In this document: piece by piece, positions 14,488-23,614 of the stretch
How positions within the stretch are numbered: the stretch's first letter is position 1
Layout of the letters: each line of letters starts with the position of its first letter
Source: Candidatus Omnitrophota bacterium
Lineage (GTDB): Bacteria > Omnitrophota > Gorgyraeia > Gygaellales > Profunditerraquicolaceae
Length of the DNA: 37,122 bases
Direction: 5' to 3'
Assembly (NCBI GenBank): GCA_029571225.1
Contig: JAKPTF010000047.1
Coordinates: forward strand, 1 to 37,122
Notes under the pieces: generated by a model
Database searches by the model: none
Seen by the model: only the letters and a program-made list of their open reading frames with translations
Told to the model about the DNA's origin: nothing
Position numbers and translations under genes: made by a program

Positions 14488-16203
14488 GTGTATATAGTCA
14501 ATTATCGCCGCAGGGCCGAAGCGGTTTTTTTTGCAGTCCTTATCTTTTTTATCGCGTGCATCGCCCGCCTTCTGTATGTCCAGTTCTTCCACGCGGATTA
14601 CCTGGCTTCCATCGCCAAAAAACAGCATAACCTGTACGTTGAACTTGAGCCCCGCCGCGGAACCATCTACGACGCGAATTTCAAACCCCAGGCGGTGAAC
14701 CTGGCGTTTGAGTCGGTATTCGCGGTTCCCAACGATATGACTCAGCCCCAGAAGGAAGAGGCGTTATCCTGTCTGCCTGCGATATTAAAGATGGATGCGT
14801 CAGCCCTGCGCGACCGGCTCTGGCGCAATAAGTCGTTCGTGTGGCTTGCCCGGAAGGTCCCTTCTGATAAAATAGAGCTGATAAAGGCCCTCAAACTTAA
14901 AGGCATCGGCTTCATCAAAGAGAGCAAGCGGTGTTATCCCAACGGCTATCTTCTGAGCCACGTGCTGGGATTCGCCGGCATGGACAATAAGGGCCTCGAG
15001 GGAATCGAGCTATCCTATGACAAATACCTGAAGGGCCGGCCCGGATGGGCGTTGATGCTGCGCGACGCCCGCAGGCGCAGTTTGAACATCTATGACAATT
15101 CCATTATGCCCAAGGACGGCTATGACATCGTGCTCACAATCGACGAGGTCATCCAGTATATCGCCGAGCGGGAACTGGACGAGGTGTTCCGTAAATACCG
15201 CGCCAGAGGCGCCAGCATAGTCGTCATGGACCCAAAGACGGGCGCGGTTTTGGCCATGGCGAACAGGCCCACGTACGACCTGAACGTCCTGACGAAATTG
15301 GATAAGGACGTTATGCGCAACCGCGCCATTTGCGACATGTTCGAGCCGGGATCGGTCTTCAAGATCGTTACTGCCTCTGCGGCGCTGGAGGAGAAGAAGG
15401 TCCACGAGATGACGCCGGTTTTCTGCGAGAACGGCGAATACAGGGTTGCGGGCCGTGTCCTTCATGACCATACGCCGCACGGCACGCTTCCGTTTAAAGA
15501 GGTCATCGAAATGTCCAGCAATATCGGGACCGCGAAGGTCGCGCAGCTCCTCGGGCCAGAAACACTGTATAGGTATGTCAGGGCCTTCGGTTACGGGGAA
15601 AGATCGGGCATCGATATTCCCGGGGAGATCCCGGGTTCGATGAAGCCGCCTCGCCAGTGGTCAAAGACCACAATCACCTGCGTTCCCATGGGGCAGGAAG
15701 TCGGCGTGACGTCTTTGCAGCTCGCGTCGGGAGTGTCGGTAATAGCCAACGGCGGCAATCTCATGAGGCCGTACGTGATCAAAGAGATCAGGGATAAGAC
15801 AGGGGAAATGATTAAATACACAGCCCCTTATGTGTTGCGGCGCGTGATCAACGAAGAGACCGCCGCTAGGATGAAGAAGATTCTGATCGGCGTGGTCGAG
15901 AACGGAACGGGAAAGCTCGCCCGGCTTGACGGTTTTACCGCCGCGGGCAAGACCGGAACGGCGCAGAAGATCGAGCCTTCTGGCCAGTATTCGCACAGCC
16001 GTTTTATGGCGTCGTTCGTAGGGTTCGCTCCGGCCGAAGATCCGCAATTGGCGATCGCGGTCACGGTAGATGAGCCGCGGGGGATGTATTACGGCGGCGT
16101 TGTCGCCGCGCCAGTCTTCAAGAACGTCGCCATGGACAGCCTGAAATATCTCCGCACCAAGGATTATACGTCAGGAGCTCTGGCTTTAAATGAAACTCGT
16201 TGA
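14488..16203 (+). CDS. ftsI: Septal peptidoglycan transpeptidase, class B PBP (FtsI/PBP3)
   Basis: FtsI cross-links septal peptidoglycan together with FtsW. The 571-residue protein has an N-terminal transmembrane helix (VFFAVLIFFIACIARLLYV), the PBP dimer domain (RRGTIYDANFKPQAVN and SHVLGFAGMDNKGLEGIE), and a transpeptidase domain with S289-V-F-K292, S343-S-N345 and K488-T-G490. There are no PASTA repeats. The only in-frame start after the upstream stop is the GTG at 14488. The nearest ribosome binding site (GGGAGGAG, 14461-14468) lies unusually far, about 20 bases, upstream. Its 3' end overlaps murE by 14 bases. Confidence 0.95.
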   Translation: MYIVNYRRRAEAVFFAVLIFFIACIARLLYVQFFHADYLASIAKKQHNLYVELEPRRGTIYDANFKPQAVNLAFESVFAVPNDMTQPQKEEALSCLPAILKMDASALRDRLWRNKSFVWLARKVPSDKIELIKALKLKGIGFIKESKRCYPNGYLLSHVLGFAGMDNKGLEGIELSYDKYLKGRPGWALMLRDARRRSLNIYDNSIMPKDGYDIVLTIDEVIQYIAERELDEVFRKYRARGASIVVMDPKTGAVLAMANRPTYDLNVLTKLDKDVMRNRAICDMFEPGSVFKIVTASAALEEKKVHEMTPVFCENGEYRVAGRVLHDHTPHGTLPFKEVIEMSSNIGTAKVAQLLGPETLYRYVRAFGYGERSGIDIPGEIPGSMKPPRQWSKTTITCVPMGQEVGVTSLQLASGVSVIANGGNLMRPYVIKEIRDKTGEMIKYTAPYVLRRVINEETAARMKKILIGVVENGTGKLARLDGFTAAGKTGTAQKIEPSGQYSHSRFMASFVGFAPAEDPQLAIAVTVDEPRGMYYGGVVAAPVFKNVAMDSLKYLRTKDYTSGALALNETR

Positions 16204-17692
16204 TCTTGTCAGTAATACGGGGGTCGTGCGCATGTACGCGGCGGCTAAACAGGTGTCGGCGGTCCCCGACCGCGACATCTCCTCGGTAAGCTGCAATTCC
16301 CGCGAGGACCTTCGTGAAGCAGTTTTTGTCGCTGTCAAGGGCACCAAGGCAGACGGCCATGCCTATATCATGGATGCGTTGCGCCGCGGCGCCGGGGCGG
16401 TCGTATTCCAGGACTCTAGACGGATCGCATCCCTGTTGAACGGGTCCGAGCAGGGAGCAGGGGACGCAGTGCTTATCCAGGTTGAGGATAGCAGGAAGGC
16501 GCTGGTCTTAATGGCAGGGGCATTCTACGGTTACCCGTCGAAATCGTTATCCGTCATAGGCATCACCGGCACCAACGGCAAGACGACGATCTCGTACCTT
16601 ATCGAGGCGATCGTGCGCAAGGCCGGCGGCAACCCGGCGGTGATCGGCACGGTCAACTACCGCTATAACGACAGGGTGATTGCTTCGGTCAATACCACCC
16701 CCGGCACTGTCGAGTTGCAGCGTCTTTTCAGGGACATGGTTAAGGGCGGTATCACCCATTGCGCCATGGAAGTGTCTTCTCATGCGCTTGACCAGGAAAG
16801 GACAAACGGGATTCGTTTTTCCTGCGGGATCTTCACCAATCTCACCCAGGACCATCTTGATTATCATAAGGACATGGAGGATTATTTCCTTGCTAAATCA
16901 AAGTTGTTCAGCGGCCTTGACGAAGGCGCGTTGGCCGTGGTTAATCAGGACGATCCGTACGGCCGCAGGCTGGCAGCGGCTACGCCCGGCCGCCTCGTTA
17001 CCTACGGCCTCGATGCATCCGCGCAGGTCAGAGGCCGCGACATACGCATGGACGCCGATCAGACGCGGTTTGTCCTGTGCGGCAACGGCCATGAGGTTCC
17101 TTTGTGTATCAGGTTGATTGGCAGGCACAATGTGTATAATGTCCTGGCAGCCTGCGCGTGGGCATTGAACGCGGGGATATCCCCGTACGTTATCAAAGAT
17201 GCGCTCGAGTCTTTTTCTTCCGTGCCTGGCAGGCTTGAGCGTATCGACGCACAGGGTGGGCTTAGGATATTTGTGGATTATGCGCACACTCCCGATGCCC
17301 TTTCCAATGTGATAACTACCCTGCGGCAGATCGCCGATAAGCGGATCATCGTGGTTTTCGGCTGCGGCGGTGACCGCGACAGGACAAAGCGGCCGGTGAT
17401 GGGAAGGGTCGCCGTAGAATTATCCGACCACGCGGTGATTACCAGCGACAATCCCAGGTCCGAAGACCCGGATGCGATCATTGGCGATATCATCCGCGGC
17501 ATTTCAAAATCTAATTATACCGTTGTCCCTGACCGGACCGCTGCCATCCGCGCCGCGCTTTCGATGGGTGCGGACGGAGATATCGTGCTGATCGCCGGCA
17601 AGGGCCATGAGACCTGCCAGATCACCAAGGACAGGGTGCTTCATTTTGACGACCGGGAGGTTGTTCGGGAATGTTTACTATCGAGGAATTGA
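16190..17692 (+). CDS. murE: UDP-MurNAc-L-Ala-D-Glu ligase MurE (meso-DAP type)
   Basis: MurE adds the third amino acid of the peptidoglycan stem peptide. The ATP-binding P-loop is GITGTNGKTT with K131. The substrate region has NTTPGTVELQRLF and EVSSHALDQER, then FTNLTQDHLDYHKDMEDY with the carbamylated-lysine neighbourhood LAKSKLF. The D420-N-P-R423 motif (SDNPRSEDP) is the recognised signature of enzymes that add meso-diaminopimelate rather than lysine. The 500-residue length is normal. It overlaps ftsI by 14 and murF by 22 bases. Confidence 0.97.
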   Translation: MKLVDLVSNTGVVRMYAAAKQVSAVPDRDISSVSCNSREDLREAVFVAVKGTKADGHAYIMDALRRGAGAVVFQDSRRIASLLNGSEQGAGDAVLIQVEDSRKALVLMAGAFYGYPSKSLSVIGITGTNGKTTISYLIEAIVRKAGGNPAVIGTVNYRYNDRVIASVNTTPGTVELQRLFRDMVKGGITHCAMEVSSHALDQERTNGIRFSCGIFTNLTQDHLDYHKDMEDYFLAKSKLFSGLDEGALAVVNQDDPYGRRLAAATPGRLVTYGLDASAQVRGRDIRMDADQTRFVLCGNGHEVPLCIRLIGRHNVYNVLAACAWALNAGISPYVIKDALESFSSVPGRLERIDAQGGLRIFVDYAHTPDALSNVITTLRQIADKRIIVVFGCGGDRDRTKRPVMGRVAVELSDHAVITSDNPRSEDPDAIIGDIIRGISKSNYTVVPDRTAAIRAALSMGADGDIVLIAGKGHETCQITKDRVLHFDDREVVRECLLSRN

Positions 17693-19038
17693 CCAGCGCC
17701 TCCGGCGGCAGGGTCGCCGCGCAAGGGAAGTGCAGGAACGTGAGCTCGGTATCTACGGATTCGCGCACGATCCTGCCGGAAGAGGCTTTTTGCGCCATCA
17801 GGGGGGAGAATTTCGACGGCCATGATTTTGTTCCCCAGGCGGTCCGCCGGGGTTGCCGCTGCGTCATCGTTCATCGGGGCAGCCATGTTTCTGCCGGATC
17901 CGGGGTCACGGTCATAGAAGTTGCTGATACAGTCAGGTCATACGGCGCCATCGCGCGGTTCCACCGCATGCGTTTCAATATTCCCGTCGTGGGCATTACC
18001 GGGTCGAACGGCAAGACTACGACCAAGGACATGCTCGCCTGGATACTTTCTGAGCATTCCCCTGTGTTGAAGAACGAGGGGACGAAGAACAACCATATCG
18101 GCGTGCCGGCGACGCTTTTACGTATGAACCGGTCCCATACGTGCGCCGTTATAGAGCTTGGCACGAACCATCCAGGGGAGCTGGAGTATCTTTCATGGAT
18201 ATGCGAGCCTGCCATGGCGTTGATCACGAATATAGGCCCGTCCCACCTGGAATATTTCGGGGATCTGGCCGGAGTCTGCCGCGAAAAGACGAGCCTGTTG
18301 CGAAGACGGGCAGGCCTCAGGATCGCGCTGTTGAACGCGGATGATCCATTGCTCAAAAGCAGGCTGGCGAGGCCTTCCCAGAAACCGGCGTGTTTCGGAT
18401 ACGGCATCCGTGCTGCCTGCGATTTCAAGGCCCGCGCGGTCAGCCCGGACGGCGATGGATTCCGTTTTATCATGCATCGGAAGTCTTTAATCCGGCTTAA
18501 GACGCCCGGGGAGTGCAATGTATACAATGCGCTCGCTGCGATCGCGGGGAGCCGTGTGCTTGGGGCATCATACGCATCCATTGCCCGCAGGCTTAAGACT
18601 TTCGTTTTCCCACAGGGCAGGCTAACCCTTCGCACCGTGCAGGACATCCGTTTCATCGACGATTCATATAATGCTAACCCCCGTTCAATGGAGCAGGCGA
18701 TGGATGCCCTTCGCAGGTCGCAAACTCCCTGCGGCAGGCGCGTGCTTATCATGGGAGATATGCTCGAGCTGGGACCAGGGGCTGAGCGTTTTCATCAAGA
18801 TGCTGGCAGGCTCGCAGCCGGATCCTGCGACGTGTTCATCACGGTCGGAAGGCACAGCGCTCTAGCGGCAGCAGCGGCGCTCTCGCAGGGATTCGACAGA
18901 ACAAGCGTTTTCTCCTGTGAGACGGCTGCACAGGCGCGGGATATCCTCTATAACACCGTCACGGTAACCAAGAACGACATCGTGCTCCTGAAGGGTTCCA
19001 GGGGCATGAAGCTCGAACAGGTTATCGAGCCCGGATAG
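17671..19038 (+). CDS. murF: UDP-MurNAc-tripeptide:D-alanyl-D-alanine ligase MurF
   Basis: MurF attaches D-Ala-D-Ala to the tripeptide to complete the UDP-MurNAc-pentapeptide. The 455-residue protein has the N-terminal UDP-binding region (STDSRTILPEEAFCAIRGENFDGHDF), the P-loop GITGSNGKTTTKDML, the KNNHIGVP motif with VIELGTNHPGELEYL typical of MurF, and the C-terminal domain RFIDDSYNANPRSMEQAM and ILMGDMLELG. The ATG at 17671 lies inside murE after a GGGAGG site. The dipeptide substrate would come from Ddl, encoded further along the same cluster. Confidence 0.97.
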   Translation: MFTIEELTSASGGRVAAQGKCRNVSSVSTDSRTILPEEAFCAIRGENFDGHDFVPQAVRRGCRCVIVHRGSHVSAGSGVTVIEVADTVRSYGAIARFHRMRFNIPVVGITGSNGKTTTKDMLAWILSEHSPVLKNEGTKNNHIGVPATLLRMNRSHTCAVIELGTNHPGELEYLSWICEPAMALITNIGPSHLEYFGDLAGVCREKTSLLRRRAGLRIALLNADDPLLKSRLARPSQKPACFGYGIRAACDFKARAVSPDGDGFRFIMHRKSLIRLKTPGECNVYNALAAIAGSRVLGASYASIARRLKTFVFPQGRLTLRTVQDIRFIDDSYNANPRSMEQAMDALRRSQTPCGRRVLIMGDMLELGPGAERFHQDAGRLAAGSCDVFITVGRHSALAAAAALSQGFDRTSVFSCETAAQARDILYNTVTVTKNDIVLLKGSRGMKLEQVIEPG

Positions 19039-19055
19039 AAAGAAACGGCCGATCT

Positions 19056-20147
19056 ATGCTGTATTATCTGCTTTCTCCGTTCCAGGATACCTTCAACTTC
19101 CTGAACATATTCCGTTATATCACATTCCGAGCGAGTATGGCCGCTTTGACTGCCTTCGCCTTGAGCCTCATGTTCGGCCCGGCTATCATCCGGATGCTCA
19201 AGGCACTGCACATCGGACAGAATATCAGGGACCGCAAGGTCAGCGAAAGACTAAACGATCTGCACAGGGGAAAACAGGGAACGCCCACCATGGGCGGCAT
19301 TTTCATCCTGATCGCTATCACGGTATCCACCCTGTTGTGGGCTGAAATCACGAACAGATTCATACTTCTGGCGTTGTTCGGAACCCTGTGGCTGGGAGTG
19401 ACCGGTTTTATGGACGATTACCTAAAAGTCGTGAAAGGTTGTTCCAGAGGTTTGACCGCGTCCGCAAAATTCACCAGCCAGATAATACTGGGCCTTGCCG
19501 TCGGAATCATTCTGTATCTCGACCCGGCCAACGGCACGCGACTCGACATGCCGTTCCTCAAGAACGTGTCCGTAGATCTCGGTATTTTCTACATAGTTTT
19601 CGCCGTCGTGGTCATTACGGGTTCGTCGAACGCCGTGAATCTGACCGACGGCCTGGACGGACTGGCTATTGGCACGACCGTATTCGCCTCAATCGCGTTT
19701 GCGGTTTTGTGCTACGTCACGGGTAACATCAGGATCAGCGAATACCTGCTCATACCTTTCATTAAGGGCAGCGGAGAGCTGACCGTGTTCTGCGCCAGCA
19801 TCGTCGGCGCAGGACTCGGGTTCCTTTGGTTCAATTGTTTTCCTGCCGCGGTCTTTATGGGTGACGTCGGCGCCCTGGCGCTCGGCGGGGCCCTGGGGAT
19901 CGTGGCGCTTCTCATCAAGAAAGAAATGCTGCTTGTCCTTGTCGGCGGGATCTTTGTAATAGAGGCGTTATCGGTAATAATCCAGGTCGCGTCGTTCAGG
20001 TTAACGGGCAGGCGAGTGTTCAAATGCTCTCCTTTGCATCATCATTTCCAGTTCATCGGCTGGTCGGAGAACCAGATCATCGTGAGGTTCTGGATTATCG
20101 CCAGCCTTCTGGCATTGCTGACGCTGGTGACACTGAAGATCCGCTAA
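19056..20147 (+). CDS. mraY: Phospho-N-acetylmuramoyl-pentapeptide transferase MraY
   Basis: MraY transfers phospho-MurNAc-pentapeptide to undecaprenyl phosphate, making lipid I at the inner membrane. The 363-residue protein is strongly hydrophobic with about ten membrane segments. Family motifs in order are KQGTPTMGGIFIL, TGFMDDYLKVVKG, SSNAVNLTDGLDGLAIG, FNCFPAAVFMGDVGALALGG, and KCSPLHHHFQFIGWSENQIIVRFW. All of the conserved acidic residues and the HHH motif are present. No strong ribosome binding site precedes the ATG; it lies 17 bases after murF. Confidence 0.97.
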   Translation: MLYYLLSPFQDTFNFLNIFRYITFRASMAALTAFALSLMFGPAIIRMLKALHIGQNIRDRKVSERLNDLHRGKQGTPTMGGIFILIAITVSTLLWAEITNRFILLALFGTLWLGVTGFMDDYLKVVKGCSRGLTASAKFTSQIILGLAVGIILYLDPANGTRLDMPFLKNVSVDLGIFYIVFAVVVITGSSNAVNLTDGLDGLAIGTTVFASIAFAVLCYVTGNIRISEYLLIPFIKGSGELTVFCASIVGAGLGFLWFNCFPAAVFMGDVGALALGGALGIVALLIKKEMLLVLVGGIFVIEALSVIIQVASFRLTGRRVFKCSPLHHHFQFIGWSENQIIVRFWIIASLLALLTLVTLKIR

Positions 20148-20156
20148 TGTTCATCC

Positions 20157-21434
20157 ATGAAGAATATAAATCTGTACTCTGGTAAAAAGATCGCGGTCAT
20201 CGGCCTTGCGCGCAGCGGTCTGGCATGCGCCAACCTCCTGCACAGCCTGGGGGCGCATGTCCGGGTTACGGATTCCAAGCAGCGCGGAGAACTTGCCGAT
20301 ACGATCCGTCAACTGGCGAGCCGCCAGATCACTCTTGAGTGCGGGGTGCACACAGAGGATACGATCGCCGGGTGCGATATGGCGGTGCTTTCCCCGGGGA
20401 TCCCGGATACGGCCCTGCCGGTGCAGTGGGCGCGCGCGCGCGGCATTCCGGTTTACAGTGAGATAGAGGTCGCCTGGACACTGTGCCCGGCGCCGGTCAT
20501 CGCCGTAACCGGTTCCAACGGCAAGACGACCACTACCACACTGATGGGCCTCGTGCTGGAAGCGGCCGGCCTGCGCGCGGTCGTGTGCGGCAATATCGGC
20601 GATCCGTTCAGCGGTGAAGTGGCAGGGATTAGGCCTCAGGACCATGTCGTCCTGGAGGTAAGTTCGTTCCAGCTGGAACATATCAGGACTTTCAAGCCCC
20701 ATATCGCTATTGTGACGAACCTCAATCCGAACCATCTTGACCGTTACGGCGACCTTCAGGAATATATCGGCGCCAAGAAGCGGATCTTCCTCAATCAGGA
20801 TGAGGGCGACCATCTGCTCTTGAACAGGGGTGACAGGGCGTCTGGGGAGTTCGCCGCTGGGGCCCGGTCGAAGGTTTCATATTTCGACGAAGAACCAGGG
20901 TTGAACCAGAATCAGGCCGCAGTGGTCAAGGCAGCGGGTATAATGGGCATATCACGCGGGGTCTGCATGAAGGTTTTTGCTGATTTCAAAGGCCTGGAGC
21001 ACCGGATGGAACAGGTTGCGCGTATTAACGGGGTTACGTTCATAAACGATTCGAAGGCGACTACGGTCGAGTCCGCCATGTGGGCGCTGCGCAACATCCC
21101 GCAGCAGGCGGTGTTGATTGCTGGCGGCAAAGACAAGGGGCTTGATTACCGGTTGATACTGGACCTTGCGCGCAGGAAACTTCGTTCCTGCGTCCTTATC
21201 GGCCAGGCTGCGGATAAGATCGCAAGCGTATTCGAAGGAGTTATCGATGTGGAGAAGGCAGGGGATATGGAGGACGCGGTGAGAAGGGCCTTCGAAAAAG
21301 CCTCTCCCGGCGATACAGTGATCCTGTCGCCTATGTGTTCGTCATACGATATGTTTGTTGATTACGAGGAGCGGGGAAGGGTATTCAAAAAAGCAGTTCT
21401 GGATCTGGAGGCAAATGCGCGCACTTCGGGTTAA
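20157..21434 (+). CDS. murD: UDP-MurNAc-L-alanine:D-glutamate ligase MurD
   Basis: MurD adds D-glutamate to UDP-MurNAc-L-Ala. The 425-residue protein has an N-terminal Rossmann-like UDP-binding domain (KKIAVIGLARSGLACANLL), the P-loop VIAVTGSNGKTTTTTL, the substrate motifs EVSSFQLEHI and NLNPNHLDRYGDLQEYIGAKKRIF, and the C-terminal domain INDSKATTVESAMWAL and LIAGGKDKGLDY. The ATG lies 9 bases after mraY without a visible Shine-Dalgarno. A 12-codon mini-ORF beginning at 20147 overlaps the start but is probably meaningless. Confidence 0.96.
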   Translation: MKNINLYSGKKIAVIGLARSGLACANLLHSLGAHVRVTDSKQRGELADTIRQLASRQITLECGVHTEDTIAGCDMAVLSPGIPDTALPVQWARARGIPVYSEIEVAWTLCPAPVIAVTGSNGKTTTTTLMGLVLEAAGLRAVVCGNIGDPFSGEVAGIRPQDHVVLEVSSFQLEHIRTFKPHIAIVTNLNPNHLDRYGDLQEYIGAKKRIFLNQDEGDHLLLNRGDRASGEFAAGARSKVSYFDEEPGLNQNQAAVVKAAGIMGISRGVCMKVFADFKGLEHRMEQVARINGVTFINDSKATTVESAMWALRNIPQQAVLIAGGKDKGLDYRLILDLARRKLRSCVLIGQAADKIASVFEGVIDVEKAGDMEDAVRRAFEKASPGDTVILSPMCSSYDMFVDYEERGRVFKKAVLDLEANARTSG

Positions 21435-22506
21435 TATCTTCATGACCAGCATGATGCTGATCTGTATCGGCATCGTGATGATTTACAGCGCATCAGGGAT
21501 TTACGCCCTTAACCAGTACAGGGACGGGTTTTTTTTCCTGAAGCGCCATCTGTTGTTCATCTTTATCGGCCTGCTGGCAACTTTTTCCGTGATGGCCTTT
21601 GACTACCGCAAACTCAAGAAATACGCCCGTCCCGCTTTGTGGGTCGCGTTTTTGCTTCTGGTGCTGGTGCTGGTACCGCATATCGGCAGGGAAGTGTCCG
21701 GCGCCAGGCGCTGGTTCCGCATAAAATTCGTCAGTTTCCAGCCTTCGTCATATGCCTGTATCGCGCTTATTGTTTACGTGGCAGATTTCATAGACCGCAA
21801 GGGGAATTTCATACGCACGATACGGTGGGGCCTGCTGCCTGTGATGTCCGTTTTAGCCCTTATGTCCGGCCTGATATTGATCGAGCCTGATCTGGGGACT
21901 ACCCTGGCGATCGGGGCGGTTGTGTTTGTCATGCTGTATGTTTCGGGGGTGCGGCTGGCTTATCTGGGTTCGATAATCCTGAGTTCTATACCGGCGCTTT
22001 ATTTTTTGATCTTCAGCATCCCGTACCGGCGCATGCGAATCCTGGCTTTCCTGAATCCGTGGGCTGACCCGAAAGGCAGCGGATTCCAGATAATTCAGTC
22101 GCAGGTGGCGCTGGGTTCAGGCGGCATTTTCGGGGTTGGGCTAGGACATTCCCAGCAGAAGCTTTTTTACCTGCCCGCGGCCCATACCGATTTCATTTTT
22201 TCTATAATAGGCGAGGAACTGGGGCTCATAGGAACGTTAGGGGTCATCATCCTGTTTATAGTGTTCATCAAACAGGGGCTGATGATCGTCAAGCACGCGC
22301 CGGATAAATTCGGATATTTTCTTGCATTGGGGCTTGTGCTTCTGGTTAGCCTCAAGGCCATGGTGAACATCGGCGTCTCATGCGGGATCCTGCCGACCAA
22401 GGGCTTGCCGCTGCCGTTTATCAGTTACGGCGGGTCCTCGTTCATATTCGACATGATGAGCGTCGGCCTTTTGATGAACATCGGCCGCGCGGGAGAGTAC
22501 CCATAA
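21415..22506 (+). CDS. ftsW: Lipid II-dependent septal glycosyltransferase FtsW (SEDS family)
   Basis: FtsW polymerises lipid II into glycan strands at the septum in partnership with FtsI. The protein has about ten transmembrane segments. It starts with VNIFMTSMMLICIGIVMIYSASG, has REVSGARRWFRI in the conserved loop with FQPSSYACIALIVYVADF, the LILIEPDLGTTLAIG motif, and the C-terminal GILPTKGLPLPFISYGGSS. The track start at 21355 would overlap murD by 80 bases; I prefer the ATG at 21415, just after GGAGG at 21407-21411 (a short 3-base spacer), giving 363 residues and a normal N-terminus. The overlap with murD is then 20 bases. Confidence 0.94.
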   Translation: MRALRVNIFMTSMMLICIGIVMIYSASGIYALNQYRDGFFFLKRHLLFIFIGLLATFSVMAFDYRKLKKYARPALWVAFLLLVLVLVPHIGREVSGARRWFRIKFVSFQPSSYACIALIVYVADFIDRKGNFIRTIRWGLLPVMSVLALMSGLILIEPDLGTTLAIGAVVFVMLYVSGVRLAYLGSIILSSIPALYFLIFSIPYRRMRILAFLNPWADPKGSGFQIIQSQVALGSGGIFGVGLGHSQQKLFYLPAAHTDFIFSIIGEELGLIGTLGVIILFIVFIKQGLMIVKHAPDKFGYFLALGLVLLVSLKAMVNIGVSCGILPTKGLPLPFISYGGSSFIFDMMSVGLLMNIGRAGEYP

Positions 22507-22513
22507 GAGACAG

Positions 22514-23614
22514 GTGCGCGTGATGCGGATACTGGCGGTAACGGGTTCCAGCGGCGGTCATATATTCCCGGCGGCAGGTTTTCTCGACGAATTCAGGGCA
22601 GCGTATCCGGGGACCGCCACCATGCTTGTCCTGCCGGCTCGGAGCATCGAAACCCCTGCGTTGTCCCGGGAGCATCAGGTATGCCGTATCAGCGCCGGCA
22701 CCCTGTCTTTGAAGCCGTGCCGGAAGAATATCGTTTCGCTGTTTCTTTTTATAAAAAGTTTCTTTGAAAGCATTGTTTTGCTGGCCAGGTTTAAACCCGA
22801 TATTGTCGCCGGGTTCGGCAGTATTGCCAGCATTCCCGTAGTTATATGCGCCTGGCTGTTCAGGATCACGGTCGTCATACACGAACAGAACGTTCTGCCC
22901 GGCAGGGCGAACAGGTTGCTGGCGCATATCGCCGACCGGATCGCGGTGTCGTTTGAGCAAAGCAAAGGATTTTTCGGCGTTAACAGGGACAGGGTTGTCT
23001 GGACCGGCAATGTCGTGCGAAGCAGCCTGGTGCGGATCGAAAAACGCAGCGCGCGGAGGCATTTCGGCCTTGACCCGGATAAACGCACAATACTTGTAAT
23101 GGGAGGCAGCCAGGCGTCTCACAGTATCAATTTCGTTTTCGCCGGAGTGTACAGGGGCCTTCCGTGGCGCGATGAGTGCCAGGTGATCCATCTGTGCGGG
23201 GAAACGGACAGGCAGGCGCTTGAACGGGAATACGCCGGGAGCATACGGTCCGTCAGGCTTATCGGATTCCTGCGCGAAATGGAGTATGCCTACAGCGCAG
23301 CTGACCTGGCAATATGCCGGGCTGGCGCGACAACTATTGCGGAACTGGCCGCGTACCGTCTGCCTGCTGTCCTGGTCCCGTATCCTCATGCATACGGCCA
23401 CCAGGAGTTCAACGCGAAAGTGCTTGCCGACAAAGGGTGCGCAATTATTGTCGCCGACGGCCGGATGGCCGACGGCGACTTGCGAAGCGCCGTTGAAGCC
23501 TTGGCAGGGAACGGCGCATCGCTTGCTGACATGGAACGGTCGTTCGACAAAATGAATTCTTCCGCACCGGCATCCCTTGTGAAGGAGGCAATGGCAATAC
23601 ATCATCATGAATGA
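22514..23614 (+). CDS. murG: UDP-GlcNAc:lipid I GlcNAc transferase MurG
   Basis: MurG converts lipid I to lipid II on the cytoplasmic face of the membrane. The 366-residue GT-B protein has the N-terminal GSSGGHIFPA loop (G-x-x-G-G-H), FKPDIVAGFGSIASIPVV, VIHEQNVLPGRANRLL, the MGGSQASHSIN hinge-region motif, and RAGATTIAELAAYRLPAVLVPYPHA with HQEFNAKVLAD for UDP-GlcNAc binding. Possible starts are GTG 22514, GTG 22520 and ATG 22523; the ATG (MRILAVTGSSGG) gives the most typical N-terminus, and the difference is three residues. Confidence 0.95.
   Translation: MRVMRILAVTGSSGGHIFPAAGFLDEFRAAYPGTATMLVLPARSIETPALSREHQVCRISAGTLSLKPCRKNIVSLFLFIKSFFESIVLLARFKPDIVAGFGSIASIPVVICAWLFRITVVIHEQNVLPGRANRLLAHIADRIAVSFEQSKGFFGVNRDRVVWTGNVVRSSLVRIEKRSARRHFGLDPDKRTILVMGGSQASHSINFVFAGVYRGLPWRDECQVIHLCGETDRQALEREYAGSIRSVRLIGFLREMEYAYSAADLAICRAGATTIAELAAYRLPAVLVPYPHAYGHQEFNAKVLADKGCAIIVADGRMADGDLRSAVEALAGNGASLADMERSFDKMNSSAPASLVKEAMAIHHHE

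Noticed and set aside
17871-18752. 293-aa reverse-strand ORF
   Set aside because: Antisense shadow of murF with low-complexity composition and no motifs.
20147-20185. 12-codon mini-ORF overlapping the murD start
   Set aside because: Too short, no ribosome site and no sign of conservation that I can see; likely chance.
22442-23608. 388-aa reverse-strand ORF
   Set aside because: Complete antisense shadow of murG; high G+C coding DNA often leaves such frames open.
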